This document shows, piece after piece, positions 1 to 8,763 of a stretch of 64,000 nt of DNA; position 1 is the first letter of the stretch, and every line of letters begins with the position of its first letter. Where the stretch lies: the NCBI GenBank assembly GCA_016714445.1, contig JADJNF010000009.1, positions 434,001-498,000 of the forward strand, given 5' to 3'. The DNA is from Saprospiraceae bacterium. GTDB lineage: Bacteria > Bacteroidota > Bacteroidia > Chitinophagales > Saprospiraceae. Position numbers and translations under genes: made by a program. Below the pieces are notes generated by a model that saw only the letters and a program-made list of their open reading frames with translations, ran no database searches and was not told where the DNA came from.

Positions 1-1
1 C

Positions 2-649
2 ATAGATATAGGTGATGACAGACCGGAAATGGCTAAAATGTTTCCTACATCACAATCTGTAGATAAAGTCCTTTTTTTTAATGGCAACGAGGCTTTATTT
101 AAAAATAATGAACAACCTAAAGATCTTGATGTAAAACATGAAGAAGAAGGATCAACTTTCCAGATCGTCATGAAAATGCCTGAAAGTACAATTTATACCA
201 ATAAGGCGAATGATGAGTATGTACAGTCACAAGACCTGATGGGGAAAGCATTTTTAATCGTGGATAAACCAAAAAAATACAAATGGAAAATAACGGGTGA
301 ACAAAAATCCATACTCGATTATCCATGTCAGAGAGCTGTTCTGAATGATACTACACAAAATGTGGTTGCTTGGTTTACATCAAAAATACCGGTTGGTACA
401 GGACCCGGTGGAATGATGGGTTTGCCCGGACTCATCCTGGCACTGGAACATGATAATGGTGAACGTATGACCATAGCCACATCAATAGAGTCATTACCTG
501 AAAAATTTGAATTTGTAAAACCCGATAAAGGTAAAAAAGTCAACAGAGCAGAATATGACAAAATAAGAGAAGAGAAGATGAAAGAAATGGGGGCAGTCAA
601 TGGTAAAGGGACCGGGGTGAAAATGATCATCAGGGAGGAAAGACATTGA
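2..649 (+). CDS. GLPGLI family protein (5' end outside window)
   Basis: The reading frame is open to the left edge of the window, so the true start and signal peptide lie upstream; the first ATG in view is at 29. The family signature GMMGLPGLILAL sits at about residues 129-140 counted from that ATG, preceded by the glycine-rich PVGTGPGG stretch that is usual in this family. GLPGLI proteins are secreted or periplasmic Bacteroidota proteins of unknown function, often encoded next to TonB-dependent outer-membrane receptors. That arrangement holds here: the next gene on the same strand is such a receptor, although about 640 bp of repeat-rich DNA separates them. The C-terminus is basic (KGKKVNRAEYDKIREEKMKEM). 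The family assignment is firm; the function is unknown. Confidence 0.85.
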   Translation: MDIGDDRPEMAKMFPTSQSVDKVLFFNGNEALFKNNEQPKDLDVKHEEEGSTFQIVMKMPESTIYTNKANDEYVQSQDLMGKAFLIVDKPKKYKWKITGEQKSILDYPCQRAVLNDTTQNVVAWFTSKIPVGTGPGGMMGLPGLILALEHDNGERMTIATSIESLPEKFEFVKPDKGKKVNRAEYDKIREEKMKEMGAVNGKGTGVKMIIREERH

Positions 650-706
650 GAGATGAGTTATGAGATATAAGCGATAAGATAAGAGTTTTAAGTGATGAGT
701 GCTTCT

Positions 707-1015
707 ATGCGGGATGGTTGCCCTTTAGGGCCAGGGTTGCGGGTGGAGAATTTGAGTGATCAGTGATTTGTGATCTGTGATCGGGTGAAAGGTGAAAGGC
801 CAGGGATGAATGAATGAGTTATGAATGATGAAGTATGGGAGATGAGTTATGAATGATAAGAGTCTTGTATGTCAAGGCGGGATGGACTCACCTTCAGACA
901 TTGGGGGTAAGCAAAGCAACTTGAGAAATTAAGTTAAGAGTTATGATATAAGAGAGATGAGTGTTCAGTTTTTCCATGCGAGATGGTTGCCCTTTAGGGC
1001 CAGGGTAGCGGGTGG
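707..1015. repeat. Direct repeat pair in a gene-free stretch
   Basis: Positions 707-746 and 976-1015 are nearly identical 40-bp sequences (ATGCGGGATGGTTGCCCTTT and onward versus ATGCGAGATGGTTGCCCTTT and onward). A partial third version, GGCGGGATGGACTCACCTTC, lies near 875. Between and around them are degenerate GATGAGTTATGAGTGATGA-like words that recur at about 59810. I see no gene in 650-1292. Confidence 0.7.
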
Positions 1016-1127
1016 CGAAATTGATGCATTGAGAGACCTGCCCGTCTACAACGTAGTGGTCTGGCGGTGAGTTATGAGTGATGAATTAATCTTTTGACAT
1101 ACAACCAAAAGTCCAATACAAATATGA

Positions 1128-1265
1128 GTCCGCTCCGAAAAGTAAAATTTTGCCACAAAGGCACAAATACAAAAAGAATCACAAACCACAAACCGTTGAT
1201 AATCATTTCTTTATGGACCTTTTAGTCTTAGTGGCGTTTTATCACTTTTGACTTTTCGAAGTGAG
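1128..1265. repeat. Dispersed palindromic repeat, CACAAAG type, copy 1
   Basis: An imperfect inverted repeat. The outer arms are CCGAAAAGT (left) and ACTTTTCG (right). The inner arms contain GCCACAAAGGCACAAA and AGTCTTAGTGGC, around a shared core TTGATAATCATT. Related copies occur at 7887-7983 and 28974-29055. It lies just upstream of the TonB-dependent receptor and has no coding capacity. Confidence 0.65.
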
Positions 1266-1292
1266 TTCAATTATCAAATTTAAAAAAAAATC

Positions 1293-4058
1293 ATGCCATA
1301 TATTTACCGGATTATTATTTTGTGCCTGTCGATTTCAAATGTTTTGGTTGCCCAAAAAATAACGGGCAAACTTGTGGATGAAAACAAATCACCCATGGAA
1401 TATGCTTCTGTGATTTTGCTGGATGCTAAAGATTCTACTATGGTGGAATTTACTAACACAAACAGGAAAGGAGAATTTGAATTATCCATTGAAAATGATT
1501 CTGAATATCTGATACAAATCACATTTTTGGGGTACGAAACACTTTGGATTCCGCTATCTCCTACCCGATCTGATAAAAATCTTCCGGTAACCGAAATGAA
1601 ACCGACAGCAAATGTCATGGATGCGATTGAGATCAAAGACTACATCAGCCCGATGACTTTCGGAAAAGATACTTTGCAGTACAATGCTAAAGCTTTTAAA
1701 ATTAAACCTGGTGATGTGGCTGAAGATTTGCTCCGGAAACTGCCCGGTGTAGAAGTAGAACGGGATGGTTCGGTAAAAGCTTTAGGAGAAAAAGTAGAGA
1801 ATGTATTTGTAGATGGCAAAGAATTTTTTGGCAAAGACACCAAGGTCGCTACTAAAAATATCGATGCGGATGCCATTGACAAAGTACAGGTATTTGACCG
1901 AAAATCAGATCGCGCCGAATTTACAGGCATCGAAGACGGACAAAAAGAAAGATCCATCAATCTTACCTTGAAAGATGATAAAAAAGTGGGCTATTTTGGC
2001 ACTGCAGAAGCAGCAGCAGGGACTGACCGTAGATTTAAAGGTCGGGCCAATATCAATCGTTTTACCCCTAATCTAAGAACATCCTTCATAGGAATGGCCA
2101 ATAACATCAACGAACAGAATTTTTCTATCAACGATTATATCGATTTTATGGGTGGCATCGGATCATTGATGAGTGGTGGCGGCGGAAGATTTATGGTAAA
2201 TCTGGATCAAAATTCAGGACTCCCCATTGGCCTGGACAATAATCAGGGCATCCAGAATTCATATGCAGGTGGATTCAATATAAACACTGATTTTTCTAAA
2301 AAAACATCCCTGGAAGGTTCTGTTTTTGGCAACCAATTCAAGAATGACCTCAGTCGTGTCGCATCGCGTGAAAATTTGTTGCCGGATAGTCGTTTTATCA
2401 CAGAGTCCGTTGACAATCAAATTTCAGAAAATACCTCAGGCAGTTTTACCTTAAGACTGAAAAGTAAGATTGACTCCACACAAAATCTGATCGTAAAAGC
2501 AAATGGGGCAGTTGGGTCCAATTCTATGATTTCTGATGCTATCAGTAATGTATCACAATCTGATCTGGTCAGACTTAATGATAACTCCAACTCTTATGAT
2601 ATGACAGGTGGCAACTACAGAATTTCAACTGACATCCTTTGGCAGAAAAAATCAAAAAAGCCTGGTCGTACCTACAGTTTGAATGGTGCAGTTAATCTTT
2701 CAGACAATAATTCTGACAGCGACATTGCTTCCTTAAATAACATATATTTTCCATTTACATCTTCGCAGAGACTGCTACAGAATCAAATTGGGAGCAATGA
2801 CGGACTCTTTTACAGAGCTGAAGCTTCATACACTGAACCCATCGGAAAAAAACAATATCTGGAGCTGAAAACAAATATTGCCAATCAAAATAACAGAACC
2901 AGTACTGATTATTATGATATAGTCAATGACAATCCGATCCGGAACTCGCTACTTTCCACTCTTTATCAGCGGGACTATATACAACGCAACATTGGCCTTA
3001 ACTATTCACTCTCCAGAGAAAAATATAACCTGACCGTGGGCAGCAGATTTAAACTGTCAACACTCGATGGTAAGGTAAATGATGATGAAAATAACAATAC
3101 CAATCATTTTCAAGCCATACTACCCAATGCATTTTTTACTTACAGATTCGGCATGTCTGAAAACTTAAATTTTAATTATACCAGCGAACTGAATGAGCCA
3201 TCACTCAATCAACTTCAACCTATTGTCAATAATAGTAATCCTCTGTCCATCTATGCCGGGAATCCCAATCTGAAACCGGAACAGTGGCACAGTGCAAATC
3301 TTTCATACATGAAATATAATGCTTTCAATTTTACGATGCTGTATGCCAGTTTGCAGACCAATTATACCCACAATAAAATAGTGGAATCCCTTGACATTGA
3401 CAGTTCGCTGGTAAGAATTTATACGCCTATAAATGTCAAAAATGAATCTACCACATCCGGAAGACTGGAATATGATACCCCCATACGTCCATTAAAAATG
3501 AAAGCACGTATGATATTAAGAGGCAACTACAATCAGGGTATTTCGGTCATCAACGGAGAAAACAACCAGATCAAAAGGCTAGGTTACGGATACAACTTTG
3601 CGCTTGAAAACAGAAATAAAGATGTGATCGACATTTTGGCAGGATATAAAATCAACCAATCAGATTCCCGATTTGCCGGAAATAAAGCCCTGGACCAATC
3701 TTATGCTGAACGGACATGGTATGCAGAACTGGGCATCAATATAAAAAATTGGGTCAGTTTGAAGACAAATTTTGATTATCTCAACATCAAACCATCTTTT
3801 GCAGCAGAAAGTACATCCATCCCTCTTTGGACCATGAGTTTAACCTCTTTTGTGACCAAAGACAAAAAACTGAGAGCCATCTTCAGTTGTTTTGACTTGT
3901 TGGACAAAAATAAAGGCGTTCGGGCCAGTTCACAACTCAATTACACCGAAATATCTCAAACCAATGTTCTGGGCAGATATTTTATGCTGGGTCTTTCTTA
4001 CAATATCAAGGGCTTCCAGAAAAAAAGCGGGATGGAAATAAATATTAAGGCGGACTGA
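1293..4058 (+). CDS. TonB-dependent receptor, outer-membrane beta-barrel family
   Basis: A 921-residue outer-membrane protein. Residues 1-20 form a signal peptide ending around VLVAQ. A CarboxypepD_reg-like beta-sandwich follows at about 21-105 (KITGKLVDENKSPMEYASV), then a plug domain at about 130-230 with the usual LLRKLPGVEVERDG and VFVDGKEFFG motifs. The remainder is an Asn/Tyr-rich barrel with alternating aromatic strands. This is the OMP_b-brl_3 type of Bacteroidota receptor, which differs from SusC and normally has no SusD partner. The substrate cannot be read from the sequence. The GLPGLI gene upstream is a common companion of this type. ATG 1293 is the first start in frame and directly precedes the signal peptide. 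Confidence 0.88.
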   Translation: MPYIYRIIILCLSISNVLVAQKITGKLVDENKSPMEYASVILLDAKDSTMVEFTNTNRKGEFELSIENDSEYLIQITFLGYETLWIPLSPTRSDKNLPVTEMKPTANVMDAIEIKDYISPMTFGKDTLQYNAKAFKIKPGDVAEDLLRKLPGVEVERDGSVKALGEKVENVFVDGKEFFGKDTKVATKNIDADAIDKVQVFDRKSDRAEFTGIEDGQKERSINLTLKDDKKVGYFGTAEAAAGTDRRFKGRANINRFTPNLRTSFIGMANNINEQNFSINDYIDFMGGIGSLMSGGGGRFMVNLDQNSGLPIGLDNNQGIQNSYAGGFNINTDFSKKTSLEGSVFGNQFKNDLSRVASRENLLPDSRFITESVDNQISENTSGSFTLRLKSKIDSTQNLIVKANGAVGSNSMISDAISNVSQSDLVRLNDNSNSYDMTGGNYRISTDILWQKKSKKPGRTYSLNGAVNLSDNNSDSDIASLNNIYFPFTSSQRLLQNQIGSNDGLFYRAEASYTEPIGKKQYLELKTNIANQNNRTSTDYYDIVNDNPIRNSLLSTLYQRDYIQRNIGLNYSLSREKYNLTVGSRFKLSTLDGKVNDDENNNTNHFQAILPNAFFTYRFGMSENLNFNYTSELNEPSLNQLQPIVNNSNPLSIYAGNPNLKPEQWHSANLSYMKYNAFNFTMLYASLQTNYTHNKIVESLDIDSSLVRIYTPINVKNESTTSGRLEYDTPIRPLKMKARMILRGNYNQGISVINGENNQIKRLGYGYNFALENRNKDVIDILAGYKINQSDSRFAGNKALDQSYAERTWYAELGINIKNWVSLKTNFDYLNIKPSFAAESTSIPLWTMSLTSFVTKDKKLRAIFSCFDLLDKNKGVRASSQLNYTEISQTNVLGRYFMLGLSYNIKGFQKKSGMEINIKAD

Positions 4059-4502
4059 TCAGTGATCCTTTTCATCCGTTTTTGTTTCCAATGGTGGTAC
4101 GGTTTTAAGATAGGCCCATATGGATTCAATTTCATGATCTGTCAATATGGCTAATTTTGGCATAACCGCATTTAGTGCAGTTCCATCCGGCCTTACTCCA
4201 TCCCTGATTGCATATTTGAATTGATCTATGTTCCACTTCCCAATCCCATATTCCGGATGATGTGTAATGTTTCTGGATTTTACTTTTTTGAAGTTATCAT
4301 CCAGGATGACATTTCCGCCTCCCATAAAGCCGGGAGTTTTTTCAGGTTCCAGGATATTGTGCGTTTCAAAACTGAGTGAAAGACAACCTGAACAATCAAA
4401 CAAAGCCGTTGAAATATATTTTCCATATGCGACCTTATCTGTTGTGTCGGGTGCAAGTTTGGGTGATGTGTCCAAAGGCAAAGCATTGGATATTGAAAAC
4501 AA
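4059..4502 (-). pseudogene. Degenerate cytochrome c-like protein (heme His replaced, start codon missing)
   Basis: The sequence follows a periplasmic c-type cytochrome family: a GKYIS helix, CxxC, PEKTPGFMGGGN, WNIDQFKYAIRDGVRPDG, MPKLAILTDHEIESIWAYLK and VPP. The heme attachment motif reads CSGCL instead of CxxCH, so the proximal histidine is lost; CTT for CAT or CAC is a one-base change. The N-terminal ISFAAFLFSISNA looks like the hydrophobic core of a signal peptide, but no ATG, GTG or TTG lies before it in frame. The codons for it form the terminator stem of the upstream DUF805 gene, and the only usable start is TTG at 4502, inside the signal core. I read this as a decayed gene. A functional non-canonical cytochrome or a sequencing error at the His codon are the alternatives. 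Confidence 0.6.
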
Positions 4503-4530
4503 AAAAGCCGCAAAAGAAATATTTTGCGGC
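4501..4530 (-). terminator. Rho-independent terminator of the DUF805 gene
   Basis: On the minus strand GCCGCAAAA and TTTTGCGGC form a 9-bp perfect stem around a six-base loop, followed at once by six T. It lies about 30 nt after the DUF805 stop codon and overlaps the start of the degenerate cytochrome frame. Confidence 0.85.
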
Positions 4531-4560
4531 TATATATATTTTGATGGTTTAGTAAAAAAT

Positions 4561-4971
4561 TTAAACTAAATCATCACTTCCAATCTCACCAATCTCGTTC
4601 CCCCCTTTTGGATCAGGACCAAAGTCATTGGCCCCCTTTGTACCTTCAGTACAAAACCACACTAAAACAATTAAGCCCACCAAAGGAATTATTCCTAAAA
4701 GATAAAACCATCCACTTCTATTGGTATCATGAAGTCTTCTGACAGCTACGGCGAGTGAAGGTATAAATGTCCCCAATCCCACAACGCCAACCAATATACC
4801 ACCCAGTCCTCCAATAATTGCAGATTCTAACGCTATACCTATTAGTAAAATAAAATAAGCCAGCAGAAAAGCTAATAGCAGGAAAAGCACGTATGTCCAG
4901 TATTCTTTTCTTCTAGCTCTCCCTTCAAAATCTGCATATTTGTTTTTAAGTACATCCAAAAATATTTCCAT
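4561..4971 (-). CDS. DUF805 membrane protein
   Basis: A 136-residue inner-membrane protein. The DUF805 signatures are visible: FEGRARRKEYWTYVLF at residues 15-30, RRLHDTNRSGWFYLL at about 78-92, and the C-terminal GANDFGPDPKGGNE. Three to four hydrophobic segments fill the middle. The family is widespread and of unknown function. The gene stands alone, with its own promoter-like box upstream and a clear terminator downstream. Confidence 0.9.
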   Translation of the reverse strand: MEIFLDVLKNKYADFEGRARRKEYWTYVLFLLLAFLLAYFILLIGIALESAIIGGLGGILVGVVGLGTFIPSLAVAVRRLHDTNRSGWFYLLGIIPLVGLIVLVWFCTEGTKGANDFGPDPKGGNEIGEIGSDDLV

Positions 4972-5008
4972 AATTGTATATTTTGATTAAAAAAAATTGA
5001 TAACAACC

Positions 5009-5016
5009 CAAAAGTA
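5009..5016 (-). promoter_or_regulatory. TAnnTTTG promoter box for the DUF805 gene
   Basis: TACTTTTG on the minus strand matches the Bacteroidota -7 consensus TAnnTTTG and lies 37 nt upstream of the ATG at 4971. No convincing -33 TTTG is visible at the expected spacing. Confidence 0.5.
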
Positions 5017-5205
5017 AAATTAATATTTGAATCGAAAAATATTTAATAACAATATTTACGTTAGCACAAAACATACAATATGTTCTACTAGCATTTAATA
5101 CAATTTTATTATATAAAATACATACAATTAATATTTATATCAACTTTTATAAAGGAAGATTTTAATATGTTTTTCTATGATTATCCATCATTTTTTGAAA
5201 CCAAA

Positions 5206-5547
5206 TTAATTGCAATATAACTGTATGCAAAGGATAATCACAGCTATTATTACTATGCCCGTATAAATCAGTTTATTGTATTTGGCAAGCCATTCAGGCA
5301 GATAGATGTCAAAATTATGGCTGGTGGAGTCAGAATATTTTCTGGCAACCAACGTAATCGGACACATCTTTTTGAAAACCAATAATATTACTCCTTCCAG
5401 AACAATCAACCCCAAACAAATCCAAACCCACTTATCTATTTTATTGACAATCACAGCATATAACAGGTAGAATATTACCACATTAAAAAATAGCCAGACC
5501 AAAGTGTGGAGCAATTTGACCAGTATGAGTTTATGGTTTGAGTTCAT
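5206..5547 (-). CDS. Small hypothetical membrane protein
   Basis: 113 residues with about four hydrophobic segments: residues 8-30, 40-57, a shorter one, and 93-112. A conserved-looking polar loop, KKMCPITLVARKYSDS followed by FDIYLPEWLAKYN, separates segments 2 and 4. I do not recognise a named family with confidence; the CPxT motif recalls small DUF2784-like membrane proteins, but the match is weak. It starts 18 nt after the stop of the gene behind it (5566-6405, same strand), so the two may be co-transcribed. Confidence 0.65.
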   Translation of the reverse strand: MNSNHKLILVKLLHTLVWLFFNVVIFYLLYAVIVNKIDKWVWICLGLIVLEGVILLVFKKMCPITLVARKYSDSTSHNFDIYLPEWLAKYNKLIYTGIVIIAVIILCIQLYCN

Positions 5548-5565
5548 TTGAAAGTATTTTTGTTT

Positions 5566-6405
5566 TTATGCCATCACAGCCAGCATGTCAATTATTCTGC
5601 TTCCATAAGATTTTTCGCCATCGATGTTTATCAGTGGTTCAGCTTCTTCACGACTTATCCCTTTCGTAAATAATCGCCAGGCAATTTCCGGAGGAATACG
5701 GATATGACAGATTGGTACCAATTCACATTCGGTGACTAAAATCCATTTTTCTTCGTTTCGATACAAATACCAGTCTCCGCCACTCTCACCTGATATGGTC
5801 ACTTGTATGACATCGCCTACTTCTGCATTTACTTCCCGGTAATGATGTGGCAAAGCTCGAAGGGAGGTATCCAGAAAAGGAAAATATAACTCCTTTTTTA
5901 ATAATACTTCTTCCTTCCCAACGGCCAATCTGATTTGCTGTTGATGATGATATTTTTCCGTGTATTCTCTGGCGATATGAAACCAGTTTTCAGATTCACT
6001 TTCTCCTGCCCAGGCTACTGAAAATAAGGCTTTTTCAAATGGATTCAAGGTATTCATAAGCATACTATATTCCTTCCCGGTAATCTCCAGCAATTCGCTC
6101 AGCACCTTTGGACTTACTCTCTGCATGGCATTCACCCAATCTGCATTTAACCGGTTTAAGTACCACACTAAATCGGGATAAGTATCTATATTTTCTGGCT
6201 TCTCACCAAAATAATGGTCCCTCAACATGGACAAAGCACGCATATTTCCGTCCAGCAGATGAGCTGCCACATCTTTGACTTTCCAAAGCGGAGCGATCGT
6301 CTGTCTTTCCCAATCCTGTGGTGACAAAGATCTGAGAATTTCTAAAAGTTTTTCGTCTAATAAAGGAAAAAGATGGGAAGTAAATATGGGTTCAACTGGT
6401 TTCAT
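5566..6405 (-). CDS. DinB/maleylpyruvate isomerase N-terminal domain protein
   Basis: 279 residues. The N-terminal half has the four-helix MDMPI_N/DinB-like pattern: WERQTIAPLWKVKDVAAHLLDG at about 32-53, a divalent-metal-type His in AAHLLDG, and a second His pair near EYTEKYHHQQQIR at about 147-159. The C-terminal third (VGDVIQVTISGESGGDWYLY) resembles the sterol-carrier-like C-terminal part of mycothiol-dependent enzymes. Bacteroidota do not make mycothiol, so the cofactor is probably bacillithiol or another thiol (inference). The family covers thiol transferases and isomerases; the substrate here is unknown. Confidence 0.75.
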   Translation of the reverse strand: MKPVEPIFTSHLFPLLDEKLLEILRSLSPQDWERQTIAPLWKVKDVAAHLLDGNMRALSMLRDHYFGEKPENIDTYPDLVWYLNRLNADWVNAMQRVSPKVLSELLEITGKEYSMLMNTLNPFEKALFSVAWAGESESENWFHIAREYTEKYHHQQQIRLAVGKEEVLLKKELYFPFLDTSLRALPHHYREVNAEVGDVIQVTISGESGGDWYLYRNEEKWILVTECELVPICHIRIPPEIAWRLFTKGISREEAEPLINIDGEKSYGSRIIDMLAVMA

Positions 6406-6479
6406 CTTGTATCATTTAGAGCCATTAAATTTGATGTATGGCTGACATATTAAATACCAAAAAATACAGATTGGTTTAC

Positions 6480-7091
6480 TTAAATTCTTTTTCTTTTCTT
6501 CAGATAATAATACCAAAGAAAATATGCGGCCAGAGACCGGTACGGCCGCCAGTTTTCAGCCAATATTAGAATGTCTTCTGCTGTTTTAGCATCAGTGAGT
6601 TCCTTTACAGTATTTACCAGGGCAATGTCTCCTATGGGGAAAATATCTTTTGATCTCAGACAAAACATCAGGTAAACATCGATGGTCCAGTTTCCTATAC
6701 CTTTGATTTTTATCAGCTTCTCTCTAACTTCCGGTTCGGTTAAAAATTGTAACTCATCCAGATCAAGATCACCGGACAAAATGGATGTTGATAATGCGCG
6801 GAGATAAGTGGCCTTTTGTCTGCTGATCTGACAGTCTCTCATTTCTTCATCTGTCAACTTTACGAGTTCTTCAGGCGTAAAAGCCGATACATAACTATTG
6901 AGTTTCTGAAAATGGGCATTGGCAGAGGCCAGACTCACTTGTTGCTCAAGGATTATCCTACATAAGGATACAAATCCCGTGGCTCTGTTCCAATCCGGTG
7001 GTGCTCCAAGGGTATTAAAAATATCAGCAAATATTGGATCAATTGAAATTAACTCTTTTATGTCCTGATCATTGACAATATTCTTTTTCAA
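6480..7091 (-). CDS. AlkA-like DNA-3-methyladenine glycosylase (HhH-GPD family)
   Basis: 203 residues, base-excision repair. The helix-hairpin-helix is at about 135-160 (LIKIKGIGNWTIDVYLMFCL), followed by the loop DIFPIGD whose Asp is the expected catalytic residue. The upstream LCRIILEQQVSLASA is the usual AlkA-type helix that contacts DNA. The N-terminal TATA-like domain of E. coli AlkA is absent, as in short Bacteroidota members. The C-terminal WRPYRSLAAYFLWYYY is the family's closing signature. It probably excises alkylated purines. The neighbouring genes give no more information. Confidence 0.88.
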   Translation of the reverse strand: MKKNIVNDQDIKELISIDPIFADIFNTLGAPPDWNRATGFVSLCRIILEQQVSLASANAHFQKLNSYVSAFTPEELVKLTDEEMRDCQISRQKATYLRALSTSILSGDLDLDELQFLTEPEVREKLIKIKGIGNWTIDVYLMFCLRSKDIFPIGDIALVNTVKELTDAKTAEDILILAENWRPYRSLAAYFLWYYYLKKRKRI

Positions 7092-7100
7092 TGAATTATA

Positions 7101-7688
7101 TTATTTTTTGTCCATAAGAATAAAGGAATATCCCAAAGAAAATAACACCTTTCTATAATCAAAACTGCCGTCTAAACTTCTTCGATCATTAAAATCATCA
7201 ACAAAATTATTAACAGTTTTCTCTGATATAAATCGATATGTTACCGCAGCTGATAAATAGCTGTTGCGCGTTTTAAATAGTCTAAACTTAGAGCCGAAAC
7301 CCAAATTTATGGAGTTAAATACTTTTCTTTCGAATTCTTGTTTTCCAAAATCAGACAACTCGACTATAAAGTCCTTACCATACATCAAAAATACATGCGG
7401 ACATATCCTTGTATTACTTTTTAAAGGCATTCTTATTTCAATGCCACCTGCATAAACAAAATTTTTTGGTAATATGGATACAGCAAATATGGCATGTACG
7501 TTTTTAAATAATGAATAACTGACTTTGGGGCCTAGAACACCATAATCCACGCCTACGCCTACACCCAGAGATAATTTTTCCTTAGCAAAAATATTTTCTA
7601 CTGCCTTTGATTTGGACTGTGCAATACTGTTAAAAACACTTAACATTAAAATGAAAAAGGAAAAGTAATATTTTAGTAAATTATTCAT
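7101..7688 (-). CDS. Hypothetical secreted beta-barrel protein
   Basis: 195 residues with a signal peptide at 1-23 (ends SIAQS). The rest is a run of short amphipathic strands rich in G, Y and F: KLSLGVGVGVDYGVLGPKVSY, FVYAGGIEIRMPL, FNSINLGFGSKFRLF, and a terminal aromatic strand FSLGYSFILM. This fits a small outer-membrane beta-barrel of about eight strands. No specific family is recognised. It starts 10 nt before the glycosylase gene on the same strand. Confidence 0.65.
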   Translation of the reverse strand: MNNLLKYYFSFFILMLSVFNSIAQSKSKAVENIFAKEKLSLGVGVGVDYGVLGPKVSYSLFKNVHAIFAVSILPKNFVYAGGIEIRMPLKSNTRICPHVFLMYGKDFIVELSDFGKQEFERKVFNSINLGFGSKFRLFKTRNSYLSAAVTYRFISEKTVNNFVDDFNDRRSLDGSFDYRKVLFSLGYSFILMDKK

Positions 7689-7886
7689 AGTAATTATACT
7701 TTAGAGTACAAATAAAAGTACTTTTTTCATTTCAACAACTATACTTATGGAAAAATAAAATTCCTGACGTAACTTTATTTGGCAGGCCATGAAAATACAA
7801 GTTTAATTTTTTCCTTTTTTAATTATGGAAACTTCAAACATTATATTAAAAGATATATAATTGCGTCAGGTCAGAAAAGTTTAAAA

Positions 7887-7983
7887 TAGCCACAAAGGAA
7901 AAAAACACAAAGAATCTCTAATTTCAAACATTTGATAATCATTACTTTGCGAACCTTAGAGACTTCGAGACTTTGTGGCATTT
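7887..7983. repeat. Dispersed palindromic repeat, CACAAAG type, copy 2
   Basis: GCCACAAAG (left) and CTTTGTGGC (right) are perfect inverted arms. The core TTGATAATCATT is shared with the copy at 1128-1265. Outer arms (CAGAAAAGT and a CATTTCGGAGTG side) are partly retained. The remaining gene-free DNA of 7689-8242 holds nothing else apart from the terminator at 8188. Confidence 0.65.
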
Positions 7984-8187
7984 ATTTACTATTCACATTT
8001 CGGAGTGAACTTAAAATTTTAAGGATATTACGTTATATTACAAAAAATGGCCAATTACAGTCCACTCAGAAAATAAATGTTGGCTTTAAAATTATTCATT
8101 TTTTACCCAAAACCTAAATGAAAATACCCCTGCTCCAAGAGGGATAATAAATTGAATTTAAATAAAACACAAAAGAAAAAAAAGGAA

Positions 8188-8214
8188 ACCGTGATCCCAC
8201 TTTTGGGTCACGGT
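8188..8214 (-). terminator. Terminator of the SusC/SusD-like operon
   Basis: ACCGTGA-CCCA and TGGG-ATCACGGT pair around a short loop on the minus strand, followed by a T-rich run (TTTCCTTTTTTTT). It sits about 30 nt after the stop codon of the last gene of the operon. Confidence 0.8.
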
Positions 8215-8242
8215 CAACCAAACAATTTTTAGTATAAAATCT

Positions 8243-8734
8243 TTAGTGTTCGTCTTCCAGAAAACCGGTTCGTTTATATCCGGCATATATGTATTCAGTG
8301 CCGGGGTCATCTGCAAATTCAAATTGAATATATATGGAATCAGACACATTTCCGCCAGTGGTGGTAGCTGCTTTTTTAAGTATTTTGCCACCTTTTATGT
8401 TTACGCCAATATTATCTGCATAATAATTGGATATATTATTCTGTGGAACAAATGTCAATGTAGACAAATCAACCTTACATTTGATTTTACATGGCCAGGT
8501 TTCGTGATCATCCAGCAGTAAATCCACAGTAGTATTGGCCGCTGTATTGGAAGTGGTAAGCAAAAAATAGTTTGGGGCTACCAGATCGCCACCTGATGAG
8601 ATTCTAAACCACCATTCGCCACACATCTCTTCCAACTTTGTCCCTTCTATTTCGGGTGTTTCTGTAAGATCACAGGATGAAATAGTTATACTAATACAAA
8701 CTATCATCCAGGATTTTTTCAATATATTTTTCAT
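8243..8734 (-). CDS. Lipid-binding (Lipid_bd-type) lipoprotein
   Basis: 163 residues. It is a lipoprotein: the signal peptide ends ITISSC, with Cys at about 21. The mature part has the pattern of the PF12888 'lipid-binding putative hydrolase' family: a GEWWFRISSGGD start, then alternating strands and a closing YIYAGYKRTGF. The family is usually found, as here, next to a SusD-like protein and an Ig-like lipoprotein in SusC/D loci. It is the last gene of the operon that starts at 14115, and is probably a surface-exposed accessory binding protein. Confidence 0.7.
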   Translation of the reverse strand: MKNILKKSWMIVCISITISSCDLTETPEIEGTKLEEMCGEWWFRISSGGDLVAPNYFLLTTSNTAANTTVDLLLDDHETWPCKIKCKVDLSTLTFVPQNNISNYYADNIGVNIKGGKILKKAATTTGGNVSDSIYIQFEFADDPGTEYIYAGYKRTGFLEDEH

Positions 8735-8763
8735 TATTAATACTTTTAAAAATTTAAATAATC

